This document shows, piece after piece, positions 33,186 through 41,429 of a stretch of DNA of 51,986 bases. Positions within the stretch are counted from its first letter, which is position 1. Every line of letters starts with the position of its first letter. The stretch is from an uncultured Eubacteriaceae bacterium (GTDB lineage: Bacteria; Bacillota; Clostridia; Peptostreptococcales; Anaerovoracaceae): positions 1 through 51,986 of the forward strand of contig CAIFEY010000018.1 of NCBI GenBank assembly GCA_903789635.1, written 5' to 3'. Under the pieces are notes generated by a model that was not told the origin of the DNA, ran no database searches, and saw nothing but the letters and a program-made list of their open reading frames with translations. The position numbers and the translations under genes are program-made.

Positions 33186-33863
33186 TTACAGCGGCTCCCC
33201 CGTGCACGTCACGCCGCGGCGGCGGAACTGGCAGTGCAGGAACATCGGGCAGTTCTCGCAGCCCTTGCCGCGCATCTTGAGCGGGTGATCGGCGATGCCC
33301 ATGATCGCCATGACCGACTTGCGCGGGATCATCAGGTGCGTCGGGCTCTGCGTGACCCCGATGCGGCGCTCGACGTCGAGCAGGGCGCAGAAGTCGCGGT
33401 TCTCCTCGAACGGCAGGTCGCCGTAGCCCGGGCTGAAGCGGTCGGATAGATAGAGGCCCTGTTTCTCGACCTCTGCCCGGAGGTCCTGCTCAAAGTTATT
33501 ACAGACGTTCTCGACCGCCGTGCTCGCGCACGCGTCCATAATCAGCGCGTCCGCCATGCTCTTCACCTCGCTCTTCATCAGGAGCCGCTCGACCATTGCG
33601 CCGATCGTCGCGCCGAGCAGCACGACCTCGCTGCAGTTCGCGAGCAGATCGGCCATGTCGCTCCCGGCCAGGGTCAGCCCCTCGACGTGATTTTCGACGA
33701 CCGGAAGCTGCTTCCAGACGATTCTGGGGACAGCCGCGCGCTCAACCTCCGCGATGCACCGCTCGATCTGCGTCCGCAGCGACGGGTCGATCTCCTGCCC
33801 GCGGTAGCCCAGGTATTTCAGTATTTCGTTCTCGTTCAGTTCGGTCAGTCTCGCGGACAGCAT
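33186..33863 (-). CDS. Methionine synthase activation domain protein (free-standing)
   Basis: The product is 225 aa. The motif RFSPGYGDLPFEENRDF (about 148-164) is the AdoMet-binding RxxPGYG signature of the MetH activation domain. IGVTQSPTHLMIPRKSVMAI follows, as in that domain. Cys-rich NCPMFLHCQF near the C-terminus is typical of the stand-alone anaerobe version. It should reductively remethylate inactive cob(II)alamin on the MetH encoded 236 bases downstream. I chose the ATG at 33863 with AGAAGGGAAACG upstream; an in-frame ATG 54 bases earlier has no ribosome site. Confidence 0.92.
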   Translation of the reverse strand: MLSARLTELNENEILKYLGYRGQEIDPSLRTQIERCIAEVERAAVPRIVWKQLPVVENHVEGLTLAGSDMADLLANCSEVVLLGATIGAMVERLLMKSEVKSMADALIMDACASTAVENVCNNFEQDLRAEVEKQGLYLSDRFSPGYGDLPFEENRDFCALLDVERRIGVTQSPTHLMIPRKSVMAIMGIADHPLKMRGKGCENCPMFLHCQFRRRGVTCTGEPL

Positions 33864-34067
33864 CGTTTCCCTTCTTTCTCTTTTTCTATATGCTTTTCTA
33901 TAAGCCTGCGCTTCCATTTTCTGCCATTGTAATTATTCGACGGCGCATCGCCGGCTGGGTGCCGGTTTATCGGCATATTTTCAGCATATAATGGCCTTAT
34001 TCCCGGCGCAGGGGTAAAATTATGCTCCGGTGCCCAGGTGCTCAGAAATCTTACAGCCATTATAGCA
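33864..34067 (-). promoter_or_regulatory. Promoter and about 190-nt leader of the methionine operon
   Basis: On the minus strand an extended -10 box TGCTATAAT lies at 34059-34067. The leader that follows can form several G+C-rich stems, for example GCCGATAAACCGGC, CCGGCACCCAGCCGG, and CATATTTTCAGCATAT near 33972-33990. It does not match SAM-I, cobalamin or T-box consensus motifs that I could recognise, so a riboswitch is only a possibility. Confidence 0.45.
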
Positions 34068-34072
34068 AAAGA

Positions 34073-34119
34073 AAAGGACCCCTGCCGTGATTTTTTGTCG
34101 TTTCACAGCAAAAGTCCTC
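34073..34119 (-). terminator. Terminator after the hydrogenase gene
   Basis: On the minus strand AGGAC-TTTT-GCTGTGA pairs with TCACGGC-AGG-GGTCCT (plus 34075-34118) and is followed by TTTCTTTT. It lies directly before the promoter of the methionine operon. Confidence 0.75.
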
Positions 34120-34163
34120 TCTAAAATTTATTTCTTTACACAATTACCGGATTGTATGAGCGG

Positions 34164-35669
34164 CTACTCGTGCAGCTGCTCGTCCTGCTTCTCGCTCTCC
34201 TTCAGCGGGTCGTACAGCGGGTGCTCCCTGAAGCGGGAGAAACCGGACAGGTCGAACTTTTCCAGGTTCTCCAGTATGGAGCGGCTGTCGGCTTTGTCCA
34301 GGATCTCTTTCCTCGTGTGGAGCGCCTTAGGGCTGTCGTCCATGCTGCTCGGTCCGTGGAAACATCCGCCCTCACAGCACATGCCCTCGATAAACTCCTC
34401 CGGGAGCTTGCCGGCGCCGGCCAGGAGCAGGGTCTTCTTCAGCTCTGCGCCTCCGCTGACCTTCGCCACCTTCAGGTCGCTGTCCTTACCGATCTCCTTC
34501 AGGTACTCCAGGCAGGATCCGGAAACGCCGCCGGACGTCGCGTACTTTTTTCCGAACACGCTGGACTCCTGGTAAACGTCCTCGACCGGCTCGAGCTTGA
34601 CGTCCTTAGCCTGCATAATCGCCGCGATCTCGTCGTAGATCAGCGCGTAGTCCGCATTTCCCTCAATCTGCTGGTCGACGATCTCGGATTTCTTTGCCAC
34701 GCAAGGGCCGATGAACACGACGACGCAGCCCGGGTGACGGGCCTTGAGGTAGCGGGAGATCTCGCACATCGGGCTGACGGCCGTGGAGACCGAGTCCCTG
34801 AGCTTAGGGTAGTGGCGGACGATCATGTTGACGAAGCCAGGGCAGCAGGACGTCGTCCTCATCTCCCCCTTCTCCGCTGCTTCTGCCCATTCCTCCGCCT
34901 CCGCGGACGTCGTCAGGTCTGCGCCCAGGCCGACCTCGACGAAGTCGGTGAACCCGATCTCCTTCATCGCCTTCTTCCAGGACGCCATGTTGATGTCCTT
35001 TCCGAACTGCCCCTCGGTCGCCGGTGCGGCTACCGCGTAGACTTCCTTATCCGACTTGATCGCCTCGATGACCGGGACGATGGAATCCTTGCTTCCGATC
35101 GCCGCGAACGGACAGTGGTGGATGCACTGGCCGCAGCGGATGCACTTCTCCTCGTCGATGACGGAAAGTCCGTTCTCGTCGTACGTCAGCGCGTTGACCG
35201 GGCAGCTCGCCTTGCACGGGCGCTTCATGTGCACGATCGCGTTGTACGGACATGATCTCGCGCACATGCCGCACTCCTTGCACTTGTTCGGGTCGATCTG
35301 CGAACGCTCCTTGCCCGGGTGGATTGCGTCGAATCTGCAGCTCTTGACGCAGGACTTGCCGACGCAGTTCTGGCAGTTGTCCGTGACGACGTAGCTGGAG
35401 ATCGGGCAGTCCGCGCAGGCCGCCTCGATGACCTGGATGATGTTGCCGTTGTCCTCCGGTCCCGGTGCCTTTCCGAGCGCCAGGCGCACCCTGCCCCTGA
35501 CGATCTCTCTCTCCTTATACACGCAGCATCTCCAGTGCGGAATTGTGCCCGGGATGATCTTCTGCGGAATGAACTCCGCCTTCTCCTCCAGCTCGCCCGC
35601 AAAAGCGAGTTTGGCAACCTCGCACATGACGTCACGCTTCAGTCCCAAAATACTCTCGTCTGCACGCAT
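34164..35669 (-). CDS. [FeFe] hydrogenase, probable group B type
   Basis: The product is 501 aa. The N-terminal half has Cys-rich ferredoxin-like segments (CADCPISSY, CQNCVGKSC, CKECGMCARSCPYNA, CIRCGQCIHHCPFAA) that would hold [4Fe-4S] clusters. The H-cluster motifs are L1 TTSCCPGFVN, L2 IGPCVAKKSE and L3 EGMCCEGGCFHG. L2 with IGPC rather than MPC and L1 with PGF rather than PGW point to the group B monomeric class rather than classical HydA. It probably exchanges electrons with ferredoxin during fermentation. I chose the ATG at 35669 because GGAGG sits five bases upstream; an ATG four codons earlier overlaps that site. It is a single gene. Confidence 0.9.
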   Translation of the reverse strand: MRADESILGLKRDVMCEVAKLAFAGELEEKAEFIPQKIIPGTIPHWRCCVYKEREIVRGRVRLALGKAPGPEDNGNIIQVIEAACADCPISSYVVTDNCQNCVGKSCVKSCRFDAIHPGKERSQIDPNKCKECGMCARSCPYNAIVHMKRPCKASCPVNALTYDENGLSVIDEEKCIRCGQCIHHCPFAAIGSKDSIVPVIEAIKSDKEVYAVAAPATEGQFGKDINMASWKKAMKEIGFTDFVEVGLGADLTTSAEAEEWAEAAEKGEMRTTSCCPGFVNMIVRHYPKLRDSVSTAVSPMCEISRYLKARHPGCVVVFIGPCVAKKSEIVDQQIEGNADYALIYDEIAAIMQAKDVKLEPVEDVYQESSVFGKKYATSGGVSGSCLEYLKEIGKDSDLKVAKVSGGAELKKTLLLAGAGKLPEEFIEGMCCEGGCFHGPSSMDDSPKALHTRKEILDKADSRSILENLEKFDLSGFSRFREHPLYDPLKESEKQDEQLHE

Positions 35670-35690
35670 AATTTCCTCCATATCTAAAAC

Positions 35691-35704
35691 GGTATACAGT
35701 ATCC
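35691..35704 (-). promoter_or_regulatory. GGATACTGTATACC motif upstream of the hydrogenase
   Basis: The same 14 bases occur at 80-93 and 1400-1413, at the start of family 1 copies A and C, and with one change at 10318-10331 in copy F. It could be a promoter part (TATACC) or a protein-binding site. A possible promoter TTGAAG-17-TACATT lies further upstream on the minus strand. Confidence 0.35.
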
Positions 35705-35812
35705 TTAAATATCTGTCATCATCGTAACAATCTTTACCTGCAATGTACAGGTCTAAAAAGTAATCTTCAAGTTCTTTTTTTTGACCAATGTTAATTTATT
35801 GACAAATACAAC

Positions 35813-35879
35813 AAACGGCGGATTTCCTATGGTTTCGGGCATCATTTTCGTGTTTCGAAACCATATTTTTCCGCCGTTT
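35813..35879 (-). terminator. Two-step hairpin ending the aromatic operon
   Basis: AAACGGCGGA (35813-35822) pairs with TCCGCCGTTT (35870-35879), and inside it ATGGTTTCG (35829-35837) pairs with CGAAACCAT (35856-35864). The T run after it on the minus strand is weak (TTTGTTGTATTTG). It lies between the flavoprotein and hydrogenase genes. The rest of 35670-36009 has no gene. Confidence 0.6.
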
Positions 35880-36009
35880 TTCGTATTGATAGATTCGATT
35901 TTTACCGCATGCGATGTGTGTATTTTCTATTGATTTGCGGGCGATCGCGGGTCCGCTTTCAAACGTATTTACTCCGTCAATCCGGGAAGTTTTTTAATCA
36001 TGTTCAGGT

Positions 36010-37638
36010 TTATAATGTGCTCCCCGCCGTCCAGCCGGTCGACCACGCGATCTGCAGGTTGTACCCGCCCGTCTCCGCGTCCAGGTCCAGCACCTCCCCG
36101 GCGAACTTCAGCCCCGCGCACTTCCTTGACGCCATCGTCTTCCCGTCGATCTCCTGCGTGCGGACGCCGCCCTGCGTGATCACTGCCTCCCGGAACCCCC
36201 TGGTCCCGCTGACGTTCAGCTCCAGCGCGTGCAGATTCTCGAGCAGCCTTCCCCGCTCCTTCTTCTTCAGCACGCCGACCTCCCCGTCCGGATCGACGCC
36301 GCTCCTCTTCATCAGGGCCTCAGCCGCCGCCGACGGGATCCCGGTAAACCCAAGGTTCTTCATCTTCTTATGCGGCGAACTCTTCTGCGCGGCGAGCAGG
36401 TACGCCTCCGTCTCCTCGCGCGTCTCCCCCGGCAAAAAATCCAGGATCAGCCGAATCTTCCCTCCTGCTGGATTCTGTTCAGATCCAGGATCCCGGGCGT
36501 TTCTGCCGTCCGCGGCGCTTTCGGCGTCCTTAGCCTGTTGATCTGCCTTCTGATTCGCTGCCTCCAGCAGCGAAAAATAGCTGGACAGGTTCAGCACCGC
36601 CGGGCCGCTCAGACCGTAGTGGGTGATCATCAGCGGGCCAGTCTTCTCGGCGCCCTTCTTCTTTGCCTTTCCGCCTTTAACGCCAGCGCCCGGCTTCGCC
36701 TGGATGCGGACGTGCGGGAACGCGACGCCCTGCAGCCCGCTGAGGTCCTCTTCGGTCTTGACCGGCACGAGCGCCGGGCGGCACGGGACGATCCGGTGGC
36801 CGCAGTCCTTGGCGAGCCGGTAGCCGTCGCCGTCCGACCCCAGGGCGGGCGCCGCAAGGCCGCCCGTCGTCACGATGACCCAGTCCGCATAGAGCTTTTC
36901 GCCGTCCTCCGTGACGACGCCGACGCAGCGTGGGATATTCGGTTTTTTGCCGCGGGGACCCTTTCCTGAACTCGGCTCCGCGGCCCCTGCTGCCCGTTCT
37001 GTACGGCTGACTGAAGCGTCCTCGGCTTCGCCCTCGGACGCCGGATTATCGATCAGCAGCCCTAATACCCGGCAGGAGCACCGAATGCGGACGTGCGCCC
37101 GCCGCAGCAGAACAAGCAGCGCCTCCCTGACGTCCTCCGCACGGTCGGACGCAGGGAAGACCCTGCCTCCCTCTTCCATCTTGGTTTTCAGGCCCGCCTC
37201 GGCGAGCAGGTCGAGCAGGCCTCTGTTCGTGAACGCGCTGAACGCGTGGTACAGGAACTTCGGATTGGAGACGACGTGCCCGCGCACGTCCTCCATGCTT
37301 CCGAGATCCGTCCCGTTCGTCACGTTGCACCTTCCGTTTCCCGTGATCAGGAGCTTCCTCCCGAGCCCTGGGTTCCGTTCGAGCAGGGTTACCTTATGGC
37401 CTGACCGGCCGGCCGCGATCGCCGCCATCATGCCCGACGGTCCCCCGCCGACCACGATTACCGTTCCATTCATATTATTGCCGCCAGCCGCGTCACGGGA
37501 TCCATCAAAGGCGCCCGTCCCGCGGGACTTTTTCGGCCTGGACAGGACGGACTTTGTCCCATCCCCATGCATACCCTCAACCTTATGAAAGGATCCATCG
37601 CTCATCGCAATAGATCCTTTCTCGTTTATATATCTCAT
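36010..37638 (-). CDS. HI0933-like flavoprotein (NAD(P)/FAD-dependent oxidoreductase)
   Basis: The product is 542 aa from the ATG that overlaps the pheA stop (TGATG). The FAD-binding core starts near residue 57 (GTVIVVGGGPSGMMAAIAAG). It is followed by GRKLLITGNGRCNVTN, the family hallmark, and VIVTTGGLAAPALGSDGDGY. The HI0933/YhiN/BaiN family includes enzymes of disputed function; bile-acid reductases are members. The first 56 residues are not part of the domain; an internal ATG at residue 12 with GAAAGGATC upstream, or the one at residue 56, may be the true start. Two low-complexity insertions break the core. It is the last gene of the aro operon, without an obvious biosynthetic role there. 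Confidence 0.85.
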   Translation of the reverse strand: MRYINEKGSIAMSDGSFHKVEGMHGDGTKSVLSRPKKSRGTGAFDGSRDAAGGNNMNGTVIVVGGGPSGMMAAIAAGRSGHKVTLLERNPGLGRKLLITGNGRCNVTNGTDLGSMEDVRGHVVSNPKFLYHAFSAFTNRGLLDLLAEAGLKTKMEEGGRVFPASDRAEDVREALLVLLRRAHVRIRCSCRVLGLLIDNPASEGEAEDASVSRTERAAGAAEPSSGKGPRGKKPNIPRCVGVVTEDGEKLYADWVIVTTGGLAAPALGSDGDGYRLAKDCGHRIVPCRPALVPVKTEEDLSGLQGVAFPHVRIQAKPGAGVKGGKAKKKGAEKTGPLMITHYGLSGPAVLNLSSYFSLLEAANQKADQQAKDAESAADGRNARDPGSEQNPAGGKIRLILDFLPGETREETEAYLLAAQKSSPHKKMKNLGFTGIPSAAAEALMKRSGVDPDGEVGVLKKKERGRLLENLHALELNVSGTRGFREAVITQGGVRTQEIDGKTMASRKCAGLKFAGEVLDLDAETGGYNLQIAWSTGWTAGSTL

Positions 37639-38777
37639 CAATATTCTTTATAACTCCCCAGATATCTAAATTCCAGGCTCATCTCCTGCAGCTGGTCGAT
37701 CATCCGCGCGAACGCCTCCGAGTAGACCGACTCCTCGATGTCGAAGTAGAACATGAACTCGAACTCGCGGCTAGGCAGCGGGCGGCTCTCGAGCTTCAGG
37801 AGGTTGATTCCCATCGCGTTGAAGCGTGCCATCGCCTGGTAGAGCGAGCCCGGCTCGTGGCGCAGGACGATCATGATGCTCGTCCGGTCGGCGCCCGGGT
37901 AGATCTCGAGGTCCTTCGCGATGCAGATGAACCTGGTGTAGTTGTTGTCGCGGTCCTGGACGGATTCCTCCAGGCACTCAAGGCCGTAGAGCTCGCCGTT
38001 CTCGAGCGATCCAATCGCCGCCGCGTCCTTTCTGCCGGACTGCGCGACCATCCTGGCCGCCTCCGCGGTGTTCTCACAGACGTGCAGCGTCGCCATCGGG
38101 AAGTGCTTCAGGTAGTCCTCGCACTGCTGCAGCGCCTGCTCGTGCGAGTAGATGTCGCGGATGTCCTCCTTATTCGTGCCGGCGTTCGCCAGCAGGCAGT
38201 GGTCGATCCGAACGCGCATGCTGCGGACGATGTGGAAGTGGTATTCCTGCATCAGGTCGTACACCTGGTTGACCGAGCCCGCCGTGCTGTTCTCGATCGG
38301 CAGGACCCCGTAGTGACAAAGCCCGGCGTCGATCGCCGCGAACACGCCCCTGAAGTTCTTCATGTACATGATGACCGGCATCTTGAACATTTTATCACAT
38401 GCGAGCTGCGAATAGGCACCCTGAACGCCCTGGCACGCGACCGCCGGCGCATCCGGGAACGTCTTAGGCGTGTCCTGGATCGCCGCCATGATCTGCTCGC
38501 CGAGCGGCGACTTCTTCTTCATCACCTGCGCCTGGTGATCCCTGCTCATCTCCATGATGGAGGAGAACAGCATCCGGTTGTAGTACGCGAGGTCCGGGGA
38601 CGACATCTCCTGGATGCGGTCCAGGAGGCTTCTCTCCCTCACCGGGTCCAGGATCCTGAGCCCGTTCTCCTGCTTGTACTCCGCGATCTTCTCCGCTGTG
38701 CGCATCCGCTCCTCCAGCTTCTCCACCAGCTCGTGATCGATAGCATCAATTCTTGCTCTATAGTCATCAATTTTCAT
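37638..38777 (-). CDS. pheA: Bifunctional chorismate mutase / prephenate dehydratase
   Basis: The product is 379 aa. The N-terminal AroQ-type mutase domain spans about 1-85 (RARIDAIDHELVEKLEERM...), the prephenate dehydratase domain about 105-285 (ACQGVQGAYSQLACDKMF, LPIENSTAGSVNQVYDL, NNYTRFICI), and the C-terminal ACT domain about 295-379 (GINLLKLESRPLPSREFEFMFYFD), with the ESRP motif that binds Phe for feedback control. It leads to phenylpyruvate. It is part of the aro operon. Confidence 0.96.
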   Translation of the reverse strand: MKIDDYRARIDAIDHELVEKLEERMRTAEKIAEYKQENGLRILDPVRERSLLDRIQEMSSPDLAYYNRMLFSSIMEMSRDHQAQVMKKKSPLGEQIMAAIQDTPKTFPDAPAVACQGVQGAYSQLACDKMFKMPVIMYMKNFRGVFAAIDAGLCHYGVLPIENSTAGSVNQVYDLMQEYHFHIVRSMRVRIDHCLLANAGTNKEDIRDIYSHEQALQQCEDYLKHFPMATLHVCENTAEAARMVAQSGRKDAAAIGSLENGELYGLECLEESVQDRDNNYTRFICIAKDLEIYPGADRTSIMIVLRHEPGSLYQAMARFNAMGINLLKLESRPLPSREFEFMFYFDIEESVYSEAFARMIDQLQEMSLEFRYLGSYKEY

Positions 38778-38799
38778 TTTGTCTTAGTCTCCTCTGAAA

Positions 38800-39801
38800 T
38801 TAAATCAAGTCATTCGGCTGCATCAGATTGAGGAGAGCCAGAGCTGCGGCAGATTCCACGCACGGCAGCGCGCGGGGCACGATGCACGGGTCGTGACGGC
38901 CGTGAACCTCGAGGACGGCATTCTCGCCCTTAGACCAGCTGATGCTGTCCTGCTTCCTCGGGATCGACGACGTCGGCTTGAACGCGCAGCGGAACACGAT
39001 GTCCATGCCGCTCGTTATGCCGCCCAGGATTCCGCCGCTGTTGTTCGACTTGGTCCTGATCTTCCCGTCCTCGTCGTAATAGAACGGGTCGTTGTCCTGA
39101 CTTCCGCGCATCTTAGCGACGGCGAACCCGGCACCGAACTCGATGCCCTTCACCGCCGGGATCGCGAACACCGTCTGCGCGATGGCATTCTCCACCCCGT
39201 CAAACATCGGATCGCCCAGCCCCGCCGGCACGCCGGTCACTCTGCACTCCACAATTCCGCCGACCGAGTCCAGATCCATCCTGGCCCGATCGATCTCTCC
39301 AAACGGATCTTCCTTATTTCCGCCGATCTCTATGATCCGCGCGTCGATTTCCACGCCCTTCCGCTTCAGGATCTGCTTGAAGATCCCGCCCGCGATGCAC
39401 AGCGGTGCGGTCAGCCTTCCCGAGAAATGGCCGCCTCCCCGGACGTCCTCATATCCTCTGAATTTGATATGCGCCGTCAGGTCCGCATGGCCCGGCCGCG
39501 GAACGTCCCGGATGTTGTCGTAGTCGTTCGACCTCGTGTTGGTGTTTCGGATGATCGCGGTGAGCGGTGCCCCGCACGTCACGTCATCGACCAGCCCGCT
39601 GATAAACTCCGGCTTGTCCGCCTCTTTTCTCGGTGTAGAATATCGACTCAGTCCCGGAGCCCGGCGGTTCATAAATCGCTGGAGCTCCTCCCGGTTGATC
39701 CGGATGCCCGCCGGAAGCCCATCGATCGTCACGCCGATCGCCTCCGAGTGAGACTGCCCAAAGATCGATATCCTCACCCATTTTCCGTATAATGAAGACA
39801 T
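38800..39801 (-). CDS. aroC: Chorismate synthase
   Basis: The product is 333 aa, slightly short for the family (about 350-390). It forms chorismate from EPSP using reduced FMN. The N-terminal signature has FGQSHSEAIGV where most enzymes have GESHG. Later motifs are RPGHADLTAHIKF, YEDVRGGGHFSGR, GNKEDPFG and SNNSGGILGGITSG. The ribosome site AAGGGAAATG precedes the ATG. It lies 22 bases from pheA. Confidence 0.96.
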   Translation of the reverse strand: MSSLYGKWVRISIFGQSHSEAIGVTIDGLPAGIRINREELQRFMNRRAPGLSRYSTPRKEADKPEFISGLVDDVTCGAPLTAIIRNTNTRSNDYDNIRDVPRPGHADLTAHIKFRGYEDVRGGGHFSGRLTAPLCIAGGIFKQILKRKGVEIDARIIEIGGNKEDPFGEIDRARMDLDSVGGIVECRVTGVPAGLGDPMFDGVENAIAQTVFAIPAVKGIEFGAGFAVAKMRGSQDNDPFYYDEDGKIRTKSNNSGGILGGITSGMDIVFRCAFKPTSSIPRKQDSISWSKGENAVLEVHGRHDPCIVPRALPCVESAAALALLNLMQPNDLI

Positions 39802-40002
39802 CTGTCATTTCCCTTCGTGTTTTATTGTGATTTTGTTAACGATTTTCTCAGGTTTTGCAGGAAATTCATTCCCCCGATTCTATCGATTTATCGTAAGGTT
39901 TCCGCGGTCCGTCCGACTTTCTATCCTCGGACAAAAACCACTCCTCAAGGCCCCACCGGTCCTGCTGAACATCTGCTCAGCCTCCCGGCCAGAACGTTGT
40001 CC

Positions 40003-41214
40003 TTACTCACGCACGACGTTTCCCGCAAGGTCCGCATTTTCCATCTCCCGGAAGAATCCCGGGTACGACTTGGACACCGCGTCCGAGCCGGTGATCGTCA
40101 CCTTATCACGGCATCCGAGCGAGGCCGCCGCGGCAGCCATCACGATGCGGTGGTCGCGGAATCCGTCGACCTGTCCGCCTCTGAGCAGCTCACCCGCGCT
40201 TCCGGTGACGGTGAGCCCGTCCGGCCGCTCTTCTACGGTTCCTCCGATCGAGCCGATCAGCGCCGCCGTCGAATCCAGCCGGTCGCTCTCCTTCAGGCGA
40301 AGCCGCTGCGCGTTCGAGATGATCGTCGTCCCCTTCGCGAACGCCGCGAGGACCGCGAGCTCCGGCACGAGGTCCGGGATATTGCCTGCGTCGATCTCGA
40401 TCGCCTTCAGCTTACCCCGTGACGGGCGGACGAGCACGGAATGGCCCTCCGCCTTCACGTCCGCGCCGAATGCATCGAGAAGTTCCAGGATCGCGGCGTC
40501 GCCCTGCGCCGTGTCCGTCTCAAGGCCTTTCACGCGGATCTCCTCCTCGCCGAGCGCGCCCATCGTCATCCAGAACGCCGCGTTCGACCAGTCCCCCTCG
40601 ATCCGGTATTCCTCCGGGGGCTGGTACTGCTGGTTTCCCGGGATGTCGATCCTGCCGCCGCGTATGGTGATCTGAATGCCGAAGCGCCGCAGTGTGCGCA
40701 GCGTCATCTTCACGTAGCCGGCCGACTGAAGATGCCCCGGGATCGCGATGACGCTGTCTCCATCTAACAGCGGCAGCGCGAACATCAGCCCGCTGATATA
40801 CTGCGAGGAGACGTTGCCGGGGATCAGGAACAGACCCGGCGTCAGCCGCCCTTCGATCGTAAGAGGCACGCTCCCCTGGCTGCTCAGTGTGCAGCCGTGC
40901 TCGATCAGCGCCTCGTAAAGCGGCGAGAGCGGCCTCCTGCCGAGCCGCCCCTCCGGGAAGAACTCTCCCCGGACGCCAAGCGCCGCGGCGACCGGCAGCA
41001 GGAACCTTAAGGTCGACCCGCTCTCCCCGCACTTAAGCTGCGCCGGCTCCCCGGTCCGCTGCGCTTCCCGGAGAGCCTCCATGCACGCCTTGGTCGCCTC
41101 GATGTCGTCCGAGGTTCCTTCCCCGGTGATCTTACACGGGCGGTCGGAGAGCATCGCACAGATCCACGCCCTGTGCGCGTCCGATTTACTTGCTGTAATC
41201 GTGATTTCCCTCAT
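40003..41214 (-). CDS. aroA: 3-phosphoshikimate 1-carboxyvinyltransferase (EPSP synthase)
   Basis: The product is 403 aa, somewhat shorter than E. coli AroA (427). It joins shikimate-3-phosphate and phosphoenolpyruvate. The PEP- and substrate-binding segments are ASKSDAHRAW near the N-terminus, CGESGSTLRFLLPVAAALG, LGRRPLSPL, SSQYISGLMFALPLL, GDWSNAAFW, IPDLVPELAVLAAFA, LRLKESDRL and GFRDHRIVMA. SKSDAHR and the short form suggest a clostridial-type (class II-like) enzyme. The 200 bases between it and aroC are non-coding. Confidence 0.95.
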   Translation of the reverse strand: MREITITASKSDAHRAWICAMLSDRPCKITGEGTSDDIEATKACMEALREAQRTGEPAQLKCGESGSTLRFLLPVAAALGVRGEFFPEGRLGRRPLSPLYEALIEHGCTLSSQGSVPLTIEGRLTPGLFLIPGNVSSQYISGLMFALPLLDGDSVIAIPGHLQSAGYVKMTLRTLRRFGIQITIRGGRIDIPGNQQYQPPEEYRIEGDWSNAAFWMTMGALGEEEIRVKGLETDTAQGDAAILELLDAFGADVKAEGHSVLVRPSRGKLKAIEIDAGNIPDLVPELAVLAAFAKGTTIISNAQRLRLKESDRLDSTAALIGSIGGTVEERPDGLTVTGSAGELLRGGQVDGFRDHRIVMAAAAASLGCRDKVTITGSDAVSKSYPGFFREMENADLAGNVVRE

Positions 41215-41429
41215 CGTTGTCCTCTCCCTTTACTAATCCGTATTTTCGCGATTTTCGTGTTATTTTGTCCACGATTGTGCTTATTCCTACACCTATCATA
41301 CCGCGAAACGCCGCCCGTTTGTTCTTATTTTCATACAAAATTTAAATTTTTATGCCTTATCCGCTTCTTTTTAAGATTCGGAAATACCTTAGAAACGATT
41401 CCCGGCATCCATCAGGCTTTCGAAAGCAG

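Noticed and set aside
30112-34052. SAM-I riboswitch in front of the methionine genes
   Set aside because: The conserved core of SAM-I could not be found in any of the three gaps. A different or new leader type stays possible.
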